A stretch of 64,000 bases of DNA. Origin: Candidatus Zixiibacteriota bacterium. GTDB taxonomy: Bacteria; Zixibacteria; MSB-5A5; GN15; FEB-12. Positions within the stretch are counted from its first letter, which is position 1, and each line of letters starts with the position of its first letter. Below are positions 26,558-37,690 of this stretch, in pieces. Below the pieces are notes generated by a model. The model had not been told where the DNA came from. It saw only the letters and a list, made by a program, of their open reading frames with translations, and ran no database searches. Location of the stretch: contig JBFMDV010000001.1 in NCBI GenBank assembly GCA_040753875.1, positions 51,595 to 115,594 on the forward strand, in the 5' to 3' direction. The position numbers and the translations under genes are program-made.

Positions 26558-27982
26558 ATGCTATTCAATTATATCTCTCCCGACAGGACATTTGGTGGCA
26601 CGGAGTTTGATACAGAATTCTGTGATATGCTACGTCCGGAAAACACGACTTCAACGGCTGTTGGCGCAGGGAACCTGATATCTGAGCCGGGACAACTGAC
26701 TCGGACTTGGTCGGGGATTGCCCTTTTCAATCTCTCGCTGTTGACCATGTTGGTGCAGTCGGTCGTGGTGGCTACAGCCATTAAGGGACTCCTGATTCCA
26801 TATCTGCTAATTCTGATGCAGGCGGCTAAGGGCTTCATACTCTCCGTGATCGAACGGCCCCGCGTTCAGGTGGTAGCACCTTTTGTTTGCTTTGTCGCTG
26901 GGTTTACGGTGTATGTGGGAATCTCTCAGTTACTCAATCTCGCGTATGCGCCGCGTCTGGACAATCTGGTGCTCGTTTCGCTGGAAAACGCCAATGTAAC
27001 TCTCCTGCGCTCGAGCCTTTTCACACAGGGACTATATCTGACCACTTGTGTGTTGTTTTTCCTGTACACGCTGGGATACCTGAAAACGGTAGAAACGACC
27101 CAACCGGTAATGAAACTGGTGCGGGCGGGACTCGTATTCTTTGTCGCATTCGGATTTTATGAGTTCATCGGATATCTGTTGACCGGCGGTAACGTCGATT
27201 TCATTTCGAACCGGATCACGGGCGACGAACGCACGTATAGCACGTTCCAGACATTTGATCTTGCCGGCCTGACTATTCCACGGATGAAGTCGCTGGCCGG
27301 AGAAGCCTCCATGTTCGCTTTTTCGGTCGTTCCCTTTGTCGCCCTGTTCTATTTTCTGAGGGACCGGTTCTGGATTGTTCTCTTGACGGCTGCCGTACTG
27401 TCAACGTCTACGACTGCGTATATAGGCCTGTTCTGTTTGGCCCTTTTTGAGAGCCTCCTGGCCAGGCGTCTGGGTAAACTCCTGCTCGGAGCGATGGGTC
27501 TCATGGCCACGCTCTGGCTGGTGTTTCCCAATACGGTTGCCAGCCTGGTGGATTTTGCCATGGAGAAATTTCGGCTGGAGCACATGTCGGGGATTGATCG
27601 TATGAGCAATTTCCAACACGCCTGGCAGTTCTTCGCGAATTCAGATATCCTGCACATGATGTTCGGGTACGGCTTCGGCTATATCCGCTCGACCGACGGT
27701 TTCACCACACTGCTTGTGAACGTTGGTGTGGTGGGGCTTATAGCCTTCTTGTGGTTTCTTGTGTACCCGGTAGTCCGATTGGGCGCACAGACACCGTACC
27801 ATCGCGGACTCCTCGCCGCAACAGCTGTTTCAGTCGTCATGATAATGATCAGCGTACCCGAATTTTACTACCTGCACGTGTGGTTGTTGGCGGCACTCGC
27901 CTGGTTCGAGTACCACAAACTCAGTACCGTGTCACGTGCAAACAGGCCGATGCCTGCCATGCAAACAAGAATCGTACAGTGA
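26558..27982 (+). CDS. O-antigen/polysaccharide polymerase-like membrane protein
   Basis: 474-aa polytopic protein with about 10-12 hydrophobic segments and a long loop (about residues 205-245) typical of Wzy and O-antigen ligase folds; no short signature defines the family. A short sequence HMMFGYGFGYIRSTDGFTTLLVNVGVVGLIAFLWF resembles the late Wzy/WaaL region. Position between the glycosyltransferases and the Wzz-like gene supports a polymerase. Start uncertain: ATG 26558 or ATG 26627, neither with a good Shine-Dalgarno sequence. Confidence 0.75.
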   Translation: MLFNYISPDRTFGGTEFDTEFCDMLRPENTTSTAVGAGNLISEPGQLTRTWSGIALFNLSLLTMLVQSVVVATAIKGLLIPYLLILMQAAKGFILSVIERPRVQVVAPFVCFVAGFTVYVGISQLLNLAYAPRLDNLVLVSLENANVTLLRSSLFTQGLYLTTCVLFFLYTLGYLKTVETTQPVMKLVRAGLVFFVAFGFYEFIGYLLTGGNVDFISNRITGDERTYSTFQTFDLAGLTIPRMKSLAGEASMFAFSVVPFVALFYFLRDRFWIVLLTAAVLSTSTTAYIGLFCLALFESLLARRLGKLLLGAMGLMATLWLVFPNTVASLVDFAMEKFRLEHMSGIDRMSNFQHAWQFFANSDILHMMFGYGFGYIRSTDGFTTLLVNVGVVGLIAFLWFLVYPVVRLGAQTPYHRGLLAATAVSVVMIMISVPEFYYLHVWLLAALAWFEYHKLSTVSRANRPMPAMQTRIVQ

Positions 27983-27995
27983 GACAGGGAAGAAG

Positions 27996-29096
27996 ATGTC
28001 ACGAAGACTGGTTTTGACAGATACACCCGGAGCGAACAGATGTCCGGAGGGGAATGGAAACGGCACGAACGAGATGATACGCCTGGCCAGAGTGCTCCTG
28101 AAATACCGGTATAGGTTCATGATTGTATCTGTTAGCCTGGCCGTCGTTACCGGACTCATCGCGTTTCTGTTGCCCTCAACCTATACTTCACGTGCCACGC
28201 TGCTGCCGACCGGCAAAGTTGACAAGATGGCCGATCTCAAAAGTCTGGCCGGACTTTCCAGCCTGACCTCGCAGGATGAAAGCTCGTCTGAGCTGTTTCC
28301 AACTATTCTCATGTCGCGCGCGGTCGCTGATGCTGTTCTGGCACGTCGCTATGAATGTTCTGTAAATGCACGACATAGGACGCTTTATCTAAACCAATAC
28401 TTCAAGATTGAAAACCCTGACTATCTGCACCTTGCGCTGGCCGGGATCACGACTGTGGAAAAGGACAAGAAGACCGGCGTTATATCCTTGGCAGTCGAAA
28501 CTACTAGCCCCGAGCTCTCCCGACAGATCGCCGAGGAGTATATTACACAGCTCGACGACTTCAATATGCACCGCCGCCGCACCCAGGCCGGTGAACGGGC
28601 CAGGTATCTTGAAACGCAGGTGGCTCAAACCGCCCGGAACCTGCGGGCCGCAGAGGACAGCCTGGAAGCATTCCAGAGAGTGAATCGCAATTGGATCGGA
28701 GGCGATGATCCCGAGGTCTCCAAGATTGTAGCTCAGCTCTCTCGCGAGGTGGAACTCATCACCCAGGGCTACGGGTTCCTTCGCCAGCAGCTCGAGATGG
28801 CCAAACTTGATGCCCGGAAAGATGTGCCGGTTGTTTCCGTGCTTGACAGGCCTTCTTTGCCGACGGTGCGGACTGGACCAAGGCGATTTCTGTCCGCCGC
28901 TGCCGGCGGCGTAGCCGGACTCTTACTCGTATTGTTGTGGGTGATGGTTCGTGAGAGGTTTGTCGGAGCTCGTGATGCCGAATCGCGGCACGAACTCAAG
29001 CAATTGGGTGCTGAACTGACACAGGCTATTCGCTGGCGGCGTCGGATTCACGCTGCATCCAGTTCCACAGAGAATGAGCCGGTTGCGCCGCGGTAG
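27996..29096 (+). CDS. Wzz-like chain-length determinant protein
   Basis: 366 aa from ATG 27996, which follows AGGGAAG; the frame opens earlier at 27936 without support. Layout is that of polysaccharide co-polymerases: a membrane segment at FMIVSVSLAVVTGLIAFLLP, a periplasmic domain (YTSRATLLPTG...), a coiled-coil rich stretch (TQVAQTARNLRAAEDSLEAFQ is part), the pre-TM2 proline region, and TM2 FLSAAAGGVAGLLLVLLWVM. There is no C-terminal tyrosine kinase domain. It would set chain length together with the Wzy-like protein. Confidence 0.82.
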   Translation: MSRRLVLTDTPGANRCPEGNGNGTNEMIRLARVLLKYRYRFMIVSVSLAVVTGLIAFLLPSTYTSRATLLPTGKVDKMADLKSLAGLSSLTSQDESSSELFPTILMSRAVADAVLARRYECSVNARHRTLYLNQYFKIENPDYLHLALAGITTVEKDKKTGVISLAVETTSPELSRQIAEEYITQLDDFNMHRRRTQAGERARYLETQVAQTARNLRAAEDSLEAFQRVNRNWIGGDDPEVSKIVAQLSREVELITQGYGFLRQQLEMAKLDARKDVPVVSVLDRPSLPTVRTGPRRFLSAAAGGVAGLLLVLLWVMVRERFVGARDAESRHELKQLGAELTQAIRWRRRIHAASSSTENEPVAPR

Positions 29097-29215
29097 CGAT
29101 GATCCGCAACTGAGATACCATCAGGCTGTGGATCAAAGAGTTAATCGAACCTCCTCGCCTGCGATTCCGCTCCCGTCTTTTTTTGACCGAATCCAGTTGC
29201 TCCATGTTATTTCGG

Positions 29216-29244
29216 TTGATTTTTGCCCCAACACCTCATATACT
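29216..29244 (+). promoter_or_regulatory. Promoter of tRNA-Tyr
   Basis: TTGATT (29216-29221), a 17-nt spacer and TATACT (29239-29244) lie 53 nt upstream of tRNA-Tyr, a good match to the housekeeping consensus. The rest of the 29097-29297 gap shows nothing convincing. Confidence 0.55.
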
Positions 29245-29297
29245 CCCGCCTGACTTGCGCCGGCGTACAGCCGCGGAGGTCCGGAAATCACAACATT

Positions 29298-29382
29298 GGT
29301 GGGGTTCCCGAGCGGTCAAAGGGAGCAGACTGTAAATCTGCCGGCGAAGCCTTCGAAGGTTCGAATCCTTCCCCCACCACCA
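29298..29382 (+). tRNA. tRNA-Tyr (anticodon GUA), CCA encoded
   Basis: Class II tRNA: acceptor GGTGGGG/CCCCACC, anticodon stem around CTGTAAA (anticodon GTA), a long variable arm, T arm GAAGG-TTCGAAT-CCTTC, discriminator A, and a genomic CCA at 29380-29382. It is followed ten bases later by its terminator. Confidence 0.96.
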
Positions 29383-29391
29383 TGTCACGCC

Positions 29392-29416
29392 AGCACTAAG
29401 CAGTTAGTGCTTTTTT
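29392..29416 (+). terminator. Rho-independent terminator after tRNA-Tyr
   Basis: Perfect 8-bp stem AGCACTAA (29392-29399) with TTAGTGCT (29404-29411), loop GCAG, then six T residues. Confidence 0.88.
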
Positions 29417-29482
29417 GTGACGCTGGTGCAGTTTCGAGATCTTACTGGAGCTTTGAGATATATGCAGAGAGAGGAGTAACGG

Positions 29483-31714
<2,232 letters not shown>

Positions 31715-31737
31715 TGCGTCCACTATCACTTTCTGCG

Positions 31738-31770
31738 AAGGGGTCTCGGCCAAGCCGCCGGGCCCCTTTT
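31738..31770 (+). terminator. Rho-independent terminator after hppA
   Basis: Stem AAGGGG (31738-31743) with CCCCTT (31763-31768), an inner GGC/GCC stem in the loop, and a T run ending at 31770. Confidence 0.7.
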
Positions 31771-31801
31771 CCTTTGCTGATCGATAACGTATCTTGCGCC
31801 G

Positions 31802-33184
31802 ATGACCGTCCCGCCGACCGTGAATAAGCGCCAGCGCACCGATTACACCGAGGGCTCGATCGTTGCTTCAATCCTCAAGATGGGGCTGCCATCGATGTTT
31901 GGCTTCCTCATGCAGCATACCTACTCCCTGGTGGATACCTGGTGGGTTTCACGTTTGTCAGACAGTGAGGCCTCAGTAGCGGCCATCACGTTTTTCGCCA
32001 GTATTCACTGGCTGTTCTTCACGTTCAACAACCTGATTGGGCCGGGCTCGGTGGCTTTAATCTCCCGACGTTACGGGGAGAAGTCATACGATCTGGTCGA
32101 GAAGCTCACCAAAGAAACGATCGTCATGAAGCTTGCACTCGGCGGCGTATTCGGACTTATCGGTTATATCTTCGCCGAGCCGATGTTGACATTTGTCGGT
32201 GCGGAGGGAGTTACACTCGACCTGGGTGTCCAATACGGGCGCATCATGTTTATCGGCATGGGCATCATGTACGCCACGTATTCGATCTATACTGCGATGC
32301 GCGGCGTGGCCAACCCGCACCAGGCTATGGCGCTGATGCTGGGGGCGAATGTCCTCAACATGGGACTTGATCCCATTTTCATGTTCGGCTATCTCGGTTT
32401 TCCGGCGATGGGTATTCGAGGTGCGGCATGGGCTTCGGTTCTGAGTTTCACAATCGTGTTTCTGGTCGGAATCCTGTTGTTCTACTCCGGTCGGACAAAT
32501 GTGCGTCTCCACCTGCGAGGCAAGGAGCGAATGACCTGGGAGTCGATCTGGAAAATCACGTATATCGGCATTCCTGCATGGATCGGTGACATGTCATTTG
32601 CGGGCGCTCGCCTGGTCCTCGTTCGTCTGGTGGCGCCGTTTGGTACTCCGGTGGTGGCGGCATATGGCGTGGGCAACCAGGTAACATCGATCGGCGTTGC
32701 AATGCTGGTGGGAATCGGGCTGGGACTGTCCGCCCTGATCGGGCACAATATCGGCGGGGCGAAAATGAAGCGGGCCAAGGAGACCGCTGACAAAGCGATC
32801 CTGTTGGGCGTCGGTCTTAAAACCGGCATGGCGACCGTCGTCTTTCTGTTCGCGCCCGAGATCATGAGAATGTTCTTCGAATCTCCCGAGACTGTCCACG
32901 TCGGCAGCACCATGCTTCGCATATTCGCCCTCGGGTTTCCCTTCATTGGCGCATTCATGATGATAGCACAAGTGCACACGGGCGTTGGTCTTAACGGCCC
33001 GACCATGGTCGTGAATCTCATCAATGCGTGGGTGCTGGAGGTAGCTCCCGTCTACCTCCTGACCGTCTACTTCGGTTTTTCTGAATTGTCGGTGTGGTGG
33101 TCTATCAGTCTGGCTGGTGCGCTCAGCGCACTGCTCTTCTACTGGTACTACCAGCGGGGGAAATGGCTGGCCGTCAGCTTGTGA
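31802..33184 (+). CDS. MATE family efflux transporter
   Basis: 460-aa multidrug and toxin extrusion protein with about 12 membrane segments and the family N-terminal pattern ILKMGLPSMFGFLMQHTYSLVDTWWVSRL. The middle (GIGLGLSALIGHNIGGAKMKRA) is the second-half repeat of the same motif. It exports organic cations or metabolites using an ion gradient; the substrate is unknown. Most similar in layout to the DinF/NorM group. Confidence 0.9.
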   Translation: MTVPPTVNKRQRTDYTEGSIVASILKMGLPSMFGFLMQHTYSLVDTWWVSRLSDSEASVAAITFFASIHWLFFTFNNLIGPGSVALISRRYGEKSYDLVEKLTKETIVMKLALGGVFGLIGYIFAEPMLTFVGAEGVTLDLGVQYGRIMFIGMGIMYATYSIYTAMRGVANPHQAMALMLGANVLNMGLDPIFMFGYLGFPAMGIRGAAWASVLSFTIVFLVGILLFYSGRTNVRLHLRGKERMTWESIWKITYIGIPAWIGDMSFAGARLVLVRLVAPFGTPVVAAYGVGNQVTSIGVAMLVGIGLGLSALIGHNIGGAKMKRAKETADKAILLGVGLKTGMATVVFLFAPEIMRMFFESPETVHVGSTMLRIFALGFPFIGAFMMIAQVHTGVGLNGPTMVVNLINAWVLEVAPVYLLTVYFGFSELSVWWSISLAGALSALLFYWYYQRGKWLAVSL

Positions 33185-33421
33185 CGTCAGGCAGCTGTCC
33201 GGCACTGTCCTTCACCAACATTGAATCTGACAGTTGACATTGCTAATTCATGTATTAGTTTGCCCGGCGTTTGGCCCGGTGATGGCGCTATTGGTGGGCG
33301 ACATCCTGGTCCGCTTGAAACAGGGAAGAGAATTGCATGAACGGACTTACCGCCGAGCCCTGTCCTGCGGCATCGCGTCCTGTGATGTCGGTTCACTCGT
33401 TGTCCTGTGACTGGAGGGTCC

Positions 33422-34051
33422 ATGTTTAAGCGTCTACTGCCTGCCGAGACAAGTTTTTTCGATTTCTTTGAGCGCCACAGCACGCTGGCCATCGAGACCT
33501 GTCGGGAGCTGCATGCAATCTCGGAGAATCCATCGGAACTGGTCGTGCGCGCCAATCGCATCAAGGAACTGGAGCACGAGGCGGACGATGTCACCCACAA
33601 GTGTATCGACGCCTTGCACCGGACCTTCATAACGCCAATCGACCGTTCGGATATTCACCGACTCATGAAACGCCTCGATGACATCGTCGATTCCGTTGAT
33701 TCGGCCGCGTCCCGGCTCATGCTCTACGAAATGACGGAGCTGCGGCCGGAAATGCGGCAGTTCACCGAAGTACTGGTGAAAGCATCGACCGCCATCAACG
33801 GCGCCGTGCACAATCTTCGGGACCTGAAAAAGGGAGGCACATCCATCGAGAAATACTGCCGCGCTATTTACGATGCCGAGAACGAAGGGGATCAGATCCT
33901 TCGTTCGGCGCTTGGCCGCCTTTTCAAGGAAGAACCGGAAATGATGCACGTGATCAAATGGAAAGAGGTGTTCGAGCGGCTCGAGAAAGCCACCGACCGG
34001 TGTGAAGAAGTGGCCAATATCGTTCAGGGCATTGTGATCGAGGCGTCGTGA
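33422..34051 (+). CDS. DUF47 (PhoU-like) phosphate transport accessory protein
   Basis: 209-aa, largely helical protein of the DUF47/PhoU-like family: FFDFFERHSTLAIETCRELH, HEADDVTHKCIDALHRTFITPIDRSDIHRLMKRLDDIVDSV, and KWKEVFERLEKATDRCEEVANIVQGIVIE. Such proteins accompany PiT transporters and are thought to modulate them. The start at 33422 follows GGAGG; an in-frame upstream start at 33407 is poorer. The stop overlaps the pit GTG start. The upstream gap (33185-33421) holds TTGACA at 33234-33239 but no well-spaced -10. Confidence 0.92.
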   Translation: MFKRLLPAETSFFDFFERHSTLAIETCRELHAISENPSELVVRANRIKELEHEADDVTHKCIDALHRTFITPIDRSDIHRLMKRLDDIVDSVDSAASRLMLYEMTELRPEMRQFTEVLVKASTAINGAVHNLRDLKKGGTSIEKYCRAIYDAENEGDQILRSALGRLFKEEPEMMHVIKWKEVFERLEKATDRCEEVANIVQGIVIEAS

Positions 34052-35085
34052 CCGTGTCGCCGCTGTTTGTTGTTATCATCATCACTGTCGGCGTGGCGCT
34101 GCTCTTTGATGTCATCAATGGGTTTCACGATGCCGCCAACTCGATCGCTACTGTCGTTTCCACGCGGGTGCTAAGTCCCAAAGTTGCCGTCTGGTGGGCG
34201 GCCTTTTTCAATTTCGTGGCCATGTTCGTCTTCGCACCCCGTGTGGCTGATACCATCGCCAAGATCGTCAAGATCGACGGCAAGGATACCGTATATGTCT
34301 ATGTCGTGCTCGCGGGACTGGTGGGGGCGATTGTGTGGGACCTGTTGACCTGGTGGCTGGGTCTCCCCACCAGTTCCTCGCACGCGCTGATTGGCGGCGT
34401 TGCCGGCGCCGGACTCGCGTATCAGGGACTTGATGTGATTCGCTGGGGGAATATCTGGAAGACCGTTAAATTCATCCCGCTCGCACCGCTTATTGGACTG
34501 GCCATTGGTTTCATGGTCATGATAGGCGTATATTGGTTGTTCCGGAGATGGCGGCCAAACGATGTGGATCGTCTGTTCCGAAAAGGTCAATTGCTTTCCG
34601 CGGCGCTGTACTCTCTTGGTCACGGCGGCAATGATGCGCAGAAAACGATGGGGATCATTATGGCGCTTCTGATTGCCGGCGGTGTCCTGAGCCCAGACGC
34701 GGAGTTGTCACTCACCAATGTCAGCACCATGTGGATCATCCTGTCATGCCATCTGGCCATGGGATTGGGGACTGCGTTCGGCGGTTGGCGGATTGTCAAA
34801 ACCATGGGCATGAAGATCACCAAGCTTAAACCTGTCGGCGGGTTCTGCGCCGAGACAGCCGGTGCTTCGACCCTGTTCATGGCCACTCATCTGGGCATTC
34901 CGGTTTCTACCACGCACACAATCACCGGCGCGATCATCGGCGTTGGCGCCACCAACAAACTTTCGGGTATCAAATGGGGCGTAGCCGAACGTATCGTGTG
35001 GGCATGGATATTCACGATCCCGGCCTCGGGGCTCATCTCGGCCGGTTGTTTCTATCTTATTAAAGCCCTGCACTCCGGCTTCTGA
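34048..35085 (+). CDS. pit: PiT-family inorganic phosphate transporter
   Basis: 345-aa low-affinity phosphate transporter. The duplicated signature is present twice: FHDAANSIATVVSTRVLSP near the N-terminus and GHGGNDAQKTMGIIMALL in the second half, with PTSSSHALIGGVAGAG and PVSTTHTITGAIIGVG as the linked motifs. About 9-10 membrane segments. GTG 34048 overlaps the DUF47 stop (GTGA), a usual pairing. Confidence 0.93.
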   Translation: MTVSPLFVVIIITVGVALLFDVINGFHDAANSIATVVSTRVLSPKVAVWWAAFFNFVAMFVFAPRVADTIAKIVKIDGKDTVYVYVVLAGLVGAIVWDLLTWWLGLPTSSSHALIGGVAGAGLAYQGLDVIRWGNIWKTVKFIPLAPLIGLAIGFMVMIGVYWLFRRWRPNDVDRLFRKGQLLSAALYSLGHGGNDAQKTMGIIMALLIAGGVLSPDAELSLTNVSTMWIILSCHLAMGLGTAFGGWRIVKTMGMKITKLKPVGGFCAETAGASTLFMATHLGIPVSTTHTITGAIIGVGATNKLSGIKWGVAERIVWAWIFTIPASGLISAGCFYLIKALHSGF

Positions 35086-35189
35086 GATCTGTTGCCATCG
35101 CATAATCGTCAAGGTTACGGTTGATTAGCCGGTTTTCCCCTCCAACATAGACCAAAAAAGTCCTTAACAAGGGTCGCCGGATTACTTAT

Positions 35190-35223
35190 TTAACTCATAA
35201 GTTAATTAACCGGGTGGTATAAT
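35190..35223 (+). promoter_or_regulatory. ArsR promoter with a possible operator; leaderless
   Basis: An inverted repeat, TTAACT (35190-35195), spacer CATA, AGTTAA (35200-35205), precedes a perfect TATAAT at 35218-35223. The start codon ATG at 35229 lies only five bases after the -10 box, so the transcript would begin at or next to the ATG. The palindrome overlaps the expected -35 position and could be the ArsR self-repression site. Confidence 0.5.
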
Positions 35224-35228
35224 ATAGT

Positions 35229-35639
35229 ATGGTAAGTGATAATCTCAGCCTGACATTTTCCGCGCTGGCCGATCCGACACGGCGGGCGATCCTGGCCAGT
35301 CTCACCAGGGGGGAGGCCTCGGTCCAGGCGCTGGCAGAGCCTTTCAATATGAGTTTGCCGGGGGTCTCCAAGCATCTCAAGGTATTGGAACGAGCCGGCC
35401 TGATCGAGCGCAGCCGCGCGGCCCAGTGGCGGCCTTGCCGTCTAAAGGCGGCTCCGCTTAGAGACGTGGATGCCTGGCTGGATCGCTATCGCCGCTTCTG
35501 GCAAGAGAGCTTCGACCGACTGGACCATTACCTTCGCGAAATCCAATTGAAAGAAAAAGCTCGTGTGGAGAAGCCGCAAAGGAAGAGGCGGGTTAGGGGA
35601 GACAAAATGCGCGTGAAAAAGCATGCTCACAGAAGATAG
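35229..35639 (+). CDS. ArsR-family HTH transcriptional regulator
   Basis: 136-aa winged-helix repressor: FSALADPTRRAILASLTRGEASVQALAEPFNMSLPGVSKHLKVLERAGLI is the whole HTH of the ArsR branch that lacks obvious metal-binding cysteines and pairs with SRPBCC/AHSA1 genes. The C-terminal tail is unusually basic (from about residue 112, rich in Lys and Arg). It heads an operon with three SRPBCC genes and a DoxX gene. No Shine-Dalgarno sequence; the promoter geometry suggests a leaderless mRNA. Confidence 0.9.
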   Translation: MVSDNLSLTFSALADPTRRAILASLTRGEASVQALAEPFNMSLPGVSKHLKVLERAGLIERSRAAQWRPCRLKAAPLRDVDAWLDRYRRFWQESFDRLDHYLREIQLKEKARVEKPQRKRRVRGDKMRVKKHAHRR

Positions 35640-35675
35640 TCCAATGATAAAACACCATGACGAAGGAACAGATGT

Positions 35676-36206
35676 ATGAACAGTAACAAATCATCTGAAA
35701 CAAAAGCAGTCGACCGGGAGTTTGTCATCTCGCGGGTCTTCGATGCCCCGCGCGAACTCGTGTTCAAAGCCTAGACCGAAGCCGACCATCTGGCGAACTG
35801 GTGGGGGCCCAAGGGATTCGAGACGCGTGTCCGCAAGCTGAACCTTCGACCCGGTGGCGTTTTTCACTATTCAATGAAATTGCCCGATGGCCAACTCATG
35901 TTGGGCAAGTTCCTCTATCGCGAAATTGTCGCTCCTGAACGACTCGTATATGTGGTCTCATTCTCTGATGAGCAGGAGGGGATAGTCCGGAGCCCGTTCG
36001 GTCCCACCTGGCCTCTGGAGATGCTGAACGCAGTGACCTTTTCGGAACAAGGGATTCGGACGGCCGTCACTCTTCGCGGAAAAGCCATCAATGCGACAGA
36101 GGAAGAACGTAGAACCTTCGAGGCCGGGTTCACATCCATGAAGCAGGGCTTTACAGGGACATTGGATCAGCTTGAACAATACCTGTCAACCATGAGTAAG
36201 GGGTAA
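35676..36206 (+). pseudogene. SRPBCC/AHSA1 domain gene broken by an in-frame TAG
   Basis: ATG 35676, after AAGGA, opens MNSNKSSETKAVDREFVISRV and continues in frame to FDAPRELVFKA. At 35772-35774 a TAG stands exactly where the next two paralogues have Trp or the equivalent aromatic codon (KAWTEPKQF; QMWTDSKHL). After the stop the same frame runs on unbroken to 36206 with clear homology (TEADHLANWWGPKGFETRV). A single TGG-to-TAG change is the simplest explanation. Restart at ATG 35874 would give only the C-terminal 110 residues, lacking the first strand. Confidence 0.85.
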
Positions 36207-36211
36207 CTCGA

Positions 36212-36661
36212 ATGAAAGCGACCTCCAACGAACTCGTCATTACCCGTATCTTCGAAGCGCCGCGCGAACTGGTATGGAAAGCCTGGACCGAACCCAAGCA
36301 GTTCATGCGCTGGTGGGGACCACAGGGGTTCACTAACACGTTTCACGAGTTTGACCTGCGTCCCGGTGGCTATTGGCGGTTTATCATGCACGGTCCCGAC
36401 GGTTCCAGCTACGAAAACGAGTCTGTCTTTGTCGAAGTCTCGAGGCCGGAGCGCATAGTCTTCAGACATATATCGGCGCCGCATTTTTTGATGACGATTA
36501 CGTTGGATAACCAGGCAGGCAAGACGAAAATCACCTGGCATATGTTGTTCGAGTCTGTCACCGAACGGAACAATATCGCCAAGTATGCCCTTGACGCGAA
36601 CGAGCAGAATCTGGACCGACTCGAAGCGCATCTGGCCGCGATGACGGTGCAACATGAATGA
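36212..36661 (+). CDS. SRPBCC/AHSA1 domain protein
   Basis: 149-aa START-like ligand-binding fold of the Aha1/AHSA1 type: ITRIFEAPRELVWKAWTEPKQFMRWWGPQGFTNTF, then RPGGYWRFIMHGPDG. Second of three tandem paralogues. The family binds hydrophobic ligands or aids enzymes; function here is unknown. An AAGGGG precedes the start. Confidence 0.9.
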   Translation: MKATSNELVITRIFEAPRELVWKAWTEPKQFMRWWGPQGFTNTFHEFDLRPGGYWRFIMHGPDGSSYENESVFVEVSRPERIVFRHISAPHFLMTITLDNQAGKTKITWHMLFESVTERNNIAKYALDANEQNLDRLEAHLAAMTVQHE

Positions 36662-36682
36662 CATTTACGAAGGAGACCGAAC

Positions 36683-37168
36683 TTGAACGCTGAACGGACT
36701 AAGAATGTCGCCGCCGACACATCGGACCGCGAGATCACCGCTACGCGCATCCTTGATGCACCGCGTGACCTCGTTTTTCAGATGTGGACCGATTCAAAGC
36801 ACCTGGCGAAATGGTGGGGACCGAACGGTTTCACGACCACGACGCACGAGATGGATGTAAGGCCGGGCGGGGTCTGGCGGTTCATCATGCACGGGCCCGA
36901 TGGCATCGACTATCCAAACAAGATCATCTATCTTGAGGTCGCCAGACCTGAACGCCTTGTGTATAAGCATTCCGGAGACGAAGGAACTGAGCCCGTGAAC
37001 TTTCATGTGACTGTTACTTTCGCAAGTGTAGGACAAAAAACAAGGCTGACTGTCAGGTCACTCTTTGCAACCGCCGCCGAGCGGGATGAGGTCATCAGAA
37101 GATACGGCGCCGATAAGGGTCTGGAACAGACACTCGATCGGCTGGCCGAGCATCTCGTCAAGATGTGA
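36683..37168 (+). CDS. SRPBCC/AHSA1 domain protein
   Basis: 161-aa paralogue of the previous gene: ATRILDAPRDLVFQMWTDSKHLAKWWGPNGFTTTTHEMDVRPGGVWRFIMHGPDG. It starts at TTG 36683, supported by AAGGAG at 36670-36675. It is the best-preserved of the triplet with respect to family length. Likely in one operon with ArsR upstream and DoxX downstream. Confidence 0.9.
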   Translation: MNAERTKNVAADTSDREITATRILDAPRDLVFQMWTDSKHLAKWWGPNGFTTTTHEMDVRPGGVWRFIMHGPDGIDYPNKIIYLEVARPERLVYKHSGDEGTEPVNFHVTVTFASVGQKTRLTVRSLFATAAERDEVIRRYGADKGLEQTLDRLAEHLVKM

Positions 37169-37253
37169 ACGCTAAGCCGAACCTACTCACTAAACCGGTG
37201 CGAGAAACCCGATCAAGACAGAATTACAACCCAACGGAAAACGGAGCTCACGT

Positions 37254-37640
37254 ATGGAATGGCTTGAAACGTACACCGACCACGCCTACGCCGTATTGCG
37301 CATCATGGCGGGATTCATGTTTTCGTTCCATGGCGCCCAGAAGATTCTCGGTGTGCTTAGTGACTACCGACCGGAAATGTGGTCACAGGGCTGGTTCGGC
37401 GGGATCATTGAACTGGTAGGGGGGCTCCTTATCATGGTTGGCTTTCAGACCCGGCTGGCGGCGTTTATTTGCAGCGGCACGATGGCCGTGGCGTATTTCC
37501 AATTCCATTGGAAACTCCAGTTCGGATCTGCATTCTTTCCAATTGTGAACAAGGGGGAGATGGCGGTGCTCTACTGCTTCACTTTCCTCCTCATTGCATG
37601 TCGCGGCGCGGTGAAGTGGGGGATAGACCGAACGCGCTGA
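37254..37640 (+). CDS. DoxX family membrane protein
   Basis: 128-aa protein with four hydrophobic segments: a first one ending FHGAQKILGVL, then WFGGIIELVGGLLIMVG, FICSGTMAVAYF and MAVLYCFTFLLIACRGAVKWGID. Typical of DoxX/DoxD-like proteins, often in ArsR/SRPBCC operons and possibly linked to redox or thiol homeostasis. It is the last chromosomal gene before the junction. Confidence 0.88.
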   Translation: MEWLETYTDHAYAVLRIMAGFMFSFHGAQKILGVLSDYRPEMWSQGWFGGIIELVGGLLIMVGFQTRLAAFICSGTMAVAYFQFHWKLQFGSAFFPIVNKGEMAVLYCFTFLLIACRGAVKWGIDRTR

Positions 37641-37690
37641 GCATTTCAGCGTTCAGACACAATGCCGGTTTGAAGAAATGACCTCATGTA

